Positions 59,111 through 64,000 of a stretch of DNA of 64,000 bases are shown here, one piece after another (the first letter of the stretch is position 1; the number at the start of each line of letters is the position of its first letter). The position numbers were made by a program, and so were the translations under genes. The notes beneath the pieces are model-generated. The model was given only the letters and a program-made list of their open reading frames with translations, was not told the origin of the DNA and did no database searches. The stretch is from Stromatinia cepivora (taxonomy: Eukaryota > Ascomycota > Leotiomycetes > Helotiales > Sclerotiniaceae). The DNA lies in the NCBI GenBank assembly GCA_014898415.1, contig RCTD01000003.1, positions 2,728,001 to 2,792,000 of the forward strand. The letters are read 5' to 3'.

Positions 59111-61339
59111 TTAGTTGATATATAAATCAGATTTAGATCGTCTGAATTTATAATATGCTTTGAATTCAATAAAATCACCTAAATCCTTTATTTTATAAAC
59201 CCATCTAGTTTTGATGGTTTTATTATTATTAGGATTATTAATAATATCCCAGGTTTTATTCAATTCAAGGGTATTTATTTCATAATCCATAGCTTTTAAC
59301 CAATATTCTTTATCCGGTGAGCTAATTGCTTCTTTATAGGATTTTGGTTCGATTAATATATGATCAGGCTTTTTAATAATAATTTTATTATTATTTTTAA
59401 GCTGAGTATCGAAAGTTAATTGAAGGTTTTTCGAATTTTCATCGTCGATTTCGAATTGTACCCCCTTATTAATCGAATTAAAATACCCAGAAAGAGCTAG
59501 GCCATAATATGATACTCCATTATGATCATATGAAAGTCCTTTATTTTCAGGTTTTAACCCTCTAATTCGTTTAGAGGTTCGAATTTCAGGTTTTTCAGGG
59601 GTTCCTTCCTCGATTTCATTATTTGAGCGTCCTGATTCGACTATTCTCTCTTCGGGAATTGGGTTTTGTACTATAATTGAAGTTGAATTTTCTTCTTCTT
59701 CATTTATAGTATTAATAGGTTCGAAATCAGGGCTTTCTTCTTCCAAAATATTTAAATCCTGATTTTTATATTCATCGGAATATTTTAAATTCCCTTGAAT
59801 ATCTAGACTGAATTTTTCGAATTTATTCGATATATCGGGAATATCAGAGGGTTTTCGACTTATTATTTGATGGAATTTGCCGAATTTGCCTGATTCGCAT
59901 ATATTTAAATCAGATATATTATTTTCTGATTTAATATTCAAGGATTTAATTAAACGATCCTTATTAATGTGACCTAATCTTTTGTGCATTAGGTTTAAAT
60001 CGATTTTATTAGCTAATAGCTCTGATTTTTCAGATTCAGAGTTATTTTCAATGCTTTTGATATATTTAGAATTTATTTTAAAATCTAAATAATAAGCATT
60101 ATTGATCCAGGGAGCTGTAGTTTTAATATTATACCTTTTATGGATTAGATTGATTTTATTTCCTGGTGGTATAATATGACTAGCCCAGCCCTTAGTAGCT
60201 ATTTTATTTGAGCTAATTATAGTTGTAGCTAATTTTGGTATATAATATACCCCTTGAATAATAACTTCTGAATTATTATTAATAATAATTGGAATATCAC
60301 CTATTCCTTCGATTGAAGTATTTTCACCATTGGCTATAGTGATATATTGATTTTTCAATGGTTTATAATTAATAAACCATTCCTTATTAGGGCAATAATG
60401 TTCTGTAGCTCCTGAATCTAATATGAATTTGTATTTCGAAATATTGACTGAATTAGCTAGTCGAATATTATGATTTACAGTCATTAATTGCTTGTTTGAA
60501 AGAGGGTTCTTTTTATTCGAATTATTATTCGAATCAGAATTGGATTGCTTATTATTATTACCCTTGTTATTCTTTAATTCAGGGTATTTAATAAAGCATT
60601 TAGATTCTAAATGACCCTTCTTCCGGCAATGACTACAATAAGGAGTTTTATTATTTTTAAAACTAGCCTTATTTGCGTTGAGGTCTATATTAGATTTCAT
60701 TCTAGCCTCTTCGGATATTAATTCAGAAAATAAATTATCTAAATCAATATTATTGTTATTAGCTAATTCTTTAGCTAATTCTTCGTATTTTCGAGAGGCA
60801 AAGCCATCGAATGAACTAGGTAGGCCTCTAAAAAGGAACCATGCAATAAAGGCCTTCGGAATTTCGTATTTCATTGATTTTAAATAGTTATATGACGATT
60901 GGATAGAATTAGTATATTCATCCATTCCATCAGAACTATTATAATTAGATTCTATTAATTTATTTAGATATCTCCCCATTAATTCTAAGGATGATTCTCC
61001 AAATATTTTATTAATAGATTCCCAAAGGGTTTTAGCCGAATTTTTATCTTTAAATCTTTCGACTAATTCGAAGCTAATTATAGATTTAATAGCTCCTAAA
61101 GCCCTCTTTTCATTTCGAAGATATTCAGAGGTTCTTTCATTAAATCTAATAGCTAATTCAGGGCTATAAGGTTCTCCTTTTTCATTAATATATAATGATT
61201 TATTTGGAGGAGTTTCGGAACCATCGATATAAGGCATTAAACCATTAATTTCAAGGTATAATTTAGCCTTATTTATCCATTCAATATAATTGGACCTCCC
61301 TTTTAAGGGTTCTCCTTTAAAATTTATACCGGAAGCCAT
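59111..61339 (-). CDS. Copia Gag-protease polyprotein with truncated integrase/RT (742 aa)
   Basis: Open for 742 codons from MASGINFKGEPLKGRSNYIE. Gag is at about 1-290 with a zinc knuckle CSHCRKKGHLESKC at about 233-247 (CX2CX4HX4C). Protease follows at about 295-400 with catalytic DSGATEHYC near 307. GAG-pre-integrase has HKRLGHINKD at about 452 but CESGK in place of CxxC, then FSLDIQG where the integrase core should start. Sequence then jumps to an acidic linker (ILEEESPDFEPI). The conserved RT entry KSYKEAISSPDKEYWLKAMD and TRWVYKIK at about 660-725 is followed at once by the RNase H end, read out of frame. The proper tail (ISTNDQKADGLTKPL) is visible at 59,125-59,080 in another frame. 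Codon use is extremely AT-rich, like its surroundings, yet without stops. Confidence 0.9.
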   Translation of the reverse strand: MASGINFKGEPLKGRSNYIEWINKAKLYLEINGLMPYIDGSETPPNKSLYINEKGEPYSPELAIRFNERTSEYLRNEKRALGAIKSIISFELVERFKDKNSAKTLWESINKIFGESSLELMGRYLNKLIESNYNSSDGMDEYTNSIQSSYNYLKSMKYEIPKAFIAWFLFRGLPSSFDGFASRKYEELAKELANNNNIDLDNLFSELISEEARMKSNIDLNANKASFKNNKTPYCSHCRKKGHLESKCFIKYPELKNNKGNNNKQSNSDSNNNSNKKNPLSNKQLMTVNHNIRLANSVNISKYKFILDSGATEHYCPNKEWFINYKPLKNQYITIANGENTSIEGIGDIPIIINNNSEVIIQGVYYIPKLATTIISSNKIATKGWASHIIPPGNKINLIHKRYNIKTTAPWINNAYYLDFKINSKYIKSIENNSESEKSELLANKIDLNLMHKRLGHINKDRLIKSLNIKSENNISDLNICESGKFGKFHQIISRKPSDIPDISNKFEKFSLDIQGNLKYSDEYKNQDLNILEEESPDFEPINTINEEEENSTSIIVQNPIPEERIVESGRSNNEIEEGTPEKPEIRTSKRIRGLKPENKGLSYDHNGVSYYGLALSGYFNSINKGVQFEIDDENSKNLQLTFDTQLKNNNKIIIKKPDHILIEPKSYKEAISSPDKEYWLKAMDYEINTLELNKTWDIINNPNNNKTIKTRWVYKIKDLGDFIEFKAYYKFRRSKSDLYIN

Positions 61340-61798
61340 TTTTAAGCCTTTATATATAAGCTATATGGACTTTTAATCTGATATAAAATTAATACTAATT
61401 TTGATGAATTTAGTATTAAAATTTTGAATGGATTTCGATTATGATTCGAATTGATATCGAAATTAATTCGATTAAAAATTATAAACCAGCCACCTCTTAA
61501 ATTAGATCTTTATTTTAAGCTGTATAAAATAAAGCCTAATCAAGCTAGGGCACCTTGGTATGAAGAAATTGATATATCACCCGCTATGGGTAGCGTATAG
61601 CTTAAATATATCGTCTAGGGACCTAATTTTATTCGCTCAATTAGGTTTAGCTTCAGGGACGCAGGCCTCAGGGTTTATTTTCGATGGTATTTCAATATAA
61701 TATCGATATTATATTGATATAATTATATTCGACGGCTTAATAGCTATAATATTATAGCTTTAAATCAAGCCAATACCCTTTTTAAGCTAGTTATTTAA

Positions 61799-61816
61799 CT
61801 AGCCGGGCTCATAACC
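61799..61816 (-). other. Primer-binding site, half-tRNA(iMet) type
   Basis: On the coding strand GGTTATGAGCCCGGCTAG directly follows the 5' LTR. Its complement holds CTCATAA, the anticodon loop with CAU, flanked by stem bases. Drosophila copia uses the same internal tRNA(iMet) region (GGTTATGGGCCCAG), so a cleaved half-tRNA probably primes minus-strand synthesis here too. Confidence 0.85.
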
Positions 61817-62345
61817 TCTTGGAGGAGGTTGATTGGTTAATAATAATGAATAATATAATAATAATACTATTCACTATTATTATAGTGGAAGACTTAGTTA
61901 TATAGCTTAAAAGGGTAATCGAATATATAATGGTTGAAGTCAAAATATAAGTGTATTGAATATTGAATTTATTTTGCTTGTTTTTCAGAAGAATTCTTTG
62001 AAGAAAATCTTCTTATTTATAGTATTTGATAAGATTCTATGAAATTCTATAATATTCTATGATTATAAATAAGATCGATTTAAATCGAATCTTATAGAAT
62101 CATTTTATATAATGAAATGAAATAGTAACCAATAATATTTAACCTTAGAAATAAGAAAGTTCTATACGCTTCCATCACATTCTATTCCATTATAAATCAT
62201 TCTAGTATGATATATGATCGAAATTTCATATAATAATAAAATTTAATAATATTAAATTATATTATTAATATATTACGTGATCATATAACCATCGGTTCGG
62301 TTAATATTATTAAGTGATTTAATAAACTTATTAGAAATTCTTATA
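61817..62345 (-). repeat. Copia 5' LTR
   Basis: 529-bp partner of 58465-58991, two bases longer because of CACATT against CATT near 62,176. Followed by ATAAA, the second target-site copy. Confidence 0.92.
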
Positions 62346-62350
62346 ATAAA

Positions 62351-64000
62351 TAATCTTGAAGCTTTTTTATTTGAACTTTAAGTTATTGAATTTAGAAAGA
62401 AGTTTATCCTTTTTCGAGGATAAGAAAATGAAAAGTGAAGAAATAATTAATCTTGATTATTTTTTATTTCTTAATGGATATAGAATATATATATTAAAGT
62501 ATATTGTAAAAAAATATAATGATTTGGGATACCAAATAGGATTCATTTTATTTATATCAAAAGGAAGAATTATAAACTCTAGATTATTATTATTCAAGTT
62601 TTATAATCCAGATTATCGTTATTCAAATTTTATGATCCTATTGTTTATATCTTATAAATTAAGGAAAAATCGAAAGTATTCGAATTTTTGTTTTATAAAA
62701 TTCTTAGTAAATTTATCAATAATCATATCGATGATCAATAGATAGATTATATAAAAGTTCCTTTTTGAATATTCTTAATATAATCATATATTTTGGATAT
62801 CGATATAATATAGTTTTGTAATGATCCATTCATTCTTATTAATCATCAATTTGATTGTTTACTGATTATTGTAAAAGATCGTTACAAATTCTTTTATTAT
62901 TAAATCGATCTTTTTTAAGAAATATAAGATTGTTATAGTTTCTTTTAATATATATTCGATTCTGAGAAGTTCTGTTTTGGTAATTGAAGTAGTTATGATA
63001 TCTTGCTTAGATGTTTTCTATATAATTAAATTATCGAAAAGGGATAAAATATATTCTTAAAATAATTAATAAGTATTTGGATTATCTGCAAAAAAAGTAT
63101 CTAAGAAAATAAGAAATTATGATATTTAATTATTGTTATATTGGATTATAAAATACCTTATATTCCATAAATATTATAAACAATAATCAATAGTTTTTAT
63201 ATAATCATTTGATAAATTAATCAAATAATGATTCAATTATAAAGTAATAAATAATATATCCGCTTTTATAATAATTACAATATATAATACTAAACTCATC
63301 TTTTTTTGATACATTTTTATAATATATATAAAAACTTGATCCTGATTTTTCCGAAATACTATTATTGAAAACAATATATTTACTATCCTGTTTATTGCCT
63401 TAAATTTCTTAATAATCTTTTTAATATATATATTATAAATTAACCACAGTTTTTCCTTGAATCGATTATAGAATATATATATATTTAGAAATTATTTAAT
63501 ATTTTCCAGATCTTATAATTTATATACAACTTTGATTCCCTCGATAATCTTTATAATAATTGATTTGTTTTTCTTATAATAAATAATCTGAATATCATTT
63601 ACAAAGAAAAGAATCATAATAATATATTTTGGATTGATATATAAATATAATTCCTTTTTGTATTATATCAATCCTAGTTTTTCGAATATTCGAATGAAAT
63701 CTTTAAACCATATAATTAGAGAATCTTATAGATTATACAAAACTCGATCGATTATAACATTTTTATTTAGGATTTTGTATCAATTAAATAGATAATATGC
63801 AATTAAAATATCAGAAAGATTATACAGAGTATTAACAAAAATATTAATTATATTATATTACTTTATTTCGAAATTATATTTAGCAATAATTATTATTACA
63901 ATTCAGAATGATTGGTTTATTAATATAACAATATAAATAATCTCAATAATACTTTTAGCCTAAAGATCTCTTTATATTATTAAATATAAATAATAATAAA
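62351..64000. other. AT-rich decayed repeat DNA to the window end
   Basis: Continuation of the DNA at 58,459 after removal of the young Copia element. A 129-codon open frame at 62,356-62,745 (+), Lys/Leu/Ile/Tyr-rich, matches nothing I recognise and is probably fortuitous. The Copia RT relic below lies within it. No other gene seen. Confidence 0.5.
63540..63790 (-). pseudogene. Decayed Copia reverse transcriptase fragment
   Basis: One minus-strand frame reads DRVLYNL*DSLIIWFKDF, then FEKLGLI, then YINPKYIIMILFFVNDIQII (about 63,785-63,575). This is the Copia RT sequence K-A-L-Y-G-L-(K/R)...W...F...LG...(F/Y)VDDI, with the second catalytic-box Asp changed (FVND) and stops from transitions. 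An older element than the one at 58465-62345, also on the minus strand. Confidence 0.75.

Larger units (their letters stand above)
58465..62345 (-). mobile_element. Young, internally deleted Copia-type LTR retrotransposon
   Basis: 3,881 bp on the minus strand. LTRs are 58465-58991 (527 bp) and 61817-62345 (529 bp), differing by three or four substitutions and one 2-bp indel. There is a perfect 5-bp TSD ATAAA at 58460-58464 and 62346-62350. A primer site complementary to the initiator tRNA-Met anticodon arm abuts the 5' LTR (61799-61816), and a polypurine tract (minus AAGGGGGTG, 58992-59000) abuts the 3' LTR. The LTR ends are TATAAG...CCAAGA on the coding strand, not TG...CA. One long frame (59111-61339) encodes Gag, protease and stumps of integrase and RT. 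The missing DDE core and RT palm mean it can move only with help from a full-length relative. Confidence 0.93.

Noticed and set aside
62356..62745. 129-codon open frame right of the young Copia element
   Set aside because: Begins at the Copia insertion point and has AT-driven composition; no support as a gene.

Overview
The window reads as nuclear DNA of a filamentous ascomycete. Genes are split by short GT-AG introns (49-145 bp, often with TACTAAC-like branch sites). Gene content is fungal (Mto1/ApsB-type coiled coil, DUF7924-like protein, fungal hemerythrin-like protein). AT-rich transposon graveyards carry C-to-T and G-to-A decay typical of RIP (repeat-induced point mutation). A Leotiomycete of the Sclerotiniaceae (Botrytis-like) is my best guess from general style; this is inference, not a database result.

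Region 1, about 1-45,000, is ordinary gene-bearing DNA. I could build spliced models for: a microtubule-organising-centre protein of the Mto1/ApsB type (1344-5959, -), a small hydrophilic fungal protein (9556-9980, +), arginase (14398-15500, +), a four-helix membrane protein (16738-17313, +), a 2-oxoglutarate/Fe(II) dioxygenase (19712-20879, -), a DUF7924-like protein with a PD...ExK signature (22155-23763, +), a hemerythrin-like protein (24287-24995, -), an Mtf1/dimethyladenosine-transferase-like mitochondrial protein (27064-29525, -) divergent from an AMSH-like JAMM deubiquitinase (30111-31819, +), a cysteine dioxygenase (34239-35346, -), two further membrane proteins (37015-37868, -; 40481-41480, +) and a conserved-looking unknown (41980-42802, -). 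Between them lie broken genes: an MFS transporter of the allantoate-permease type (about 7457-8290), an alpha/beta hydrolase (about 33095-33785), and a DE-rich reading frame broken by several apparent frameshifts (11791-13403). A 332-bp solo-LTR-like repeat lies at 18217-18548.

Region 2, about 45,010-64,000, is a sharply bounded AT-rich block made of nested LTR retrotransposons. Its layers can be read from target-site duplications. An old Gypsy element on the minus strand (RT pieces at about 47,530-48,248 and 55,030-55,110) was split by a 6,766-bp Gypsy element on the plus strand (48254-55019, 282-bp LTRs, TSD GTAGT). The plus-strand element was then RIP-mutated, except near its two outer edges. 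A solo LTR of the same family as the one at 18217 sits at 55864-56156 (TSD ATAT). A much younger Copia-type element lies on the minus strand at 58465-62345 (LTRs 527/529 bp, about 99% identical, TSD ATAAA). It has lost most of its integrase core and reverse transcriptase but keeps an open Gag-protease frame, a half-tRNA(iMet) primer site and a polypurine tract. A further decayed Copia reverse transcriptase lies near 63,540-63,790 (-).

I see no tRNA, rRNA, CRISPR array or secondary-metabolite cluster. The genes do not form one pathway. The most unusual content is the nested, layered transposon block with its RIP edge pattern, the internally deleted Copia derivative, and the PD...ExK protein.
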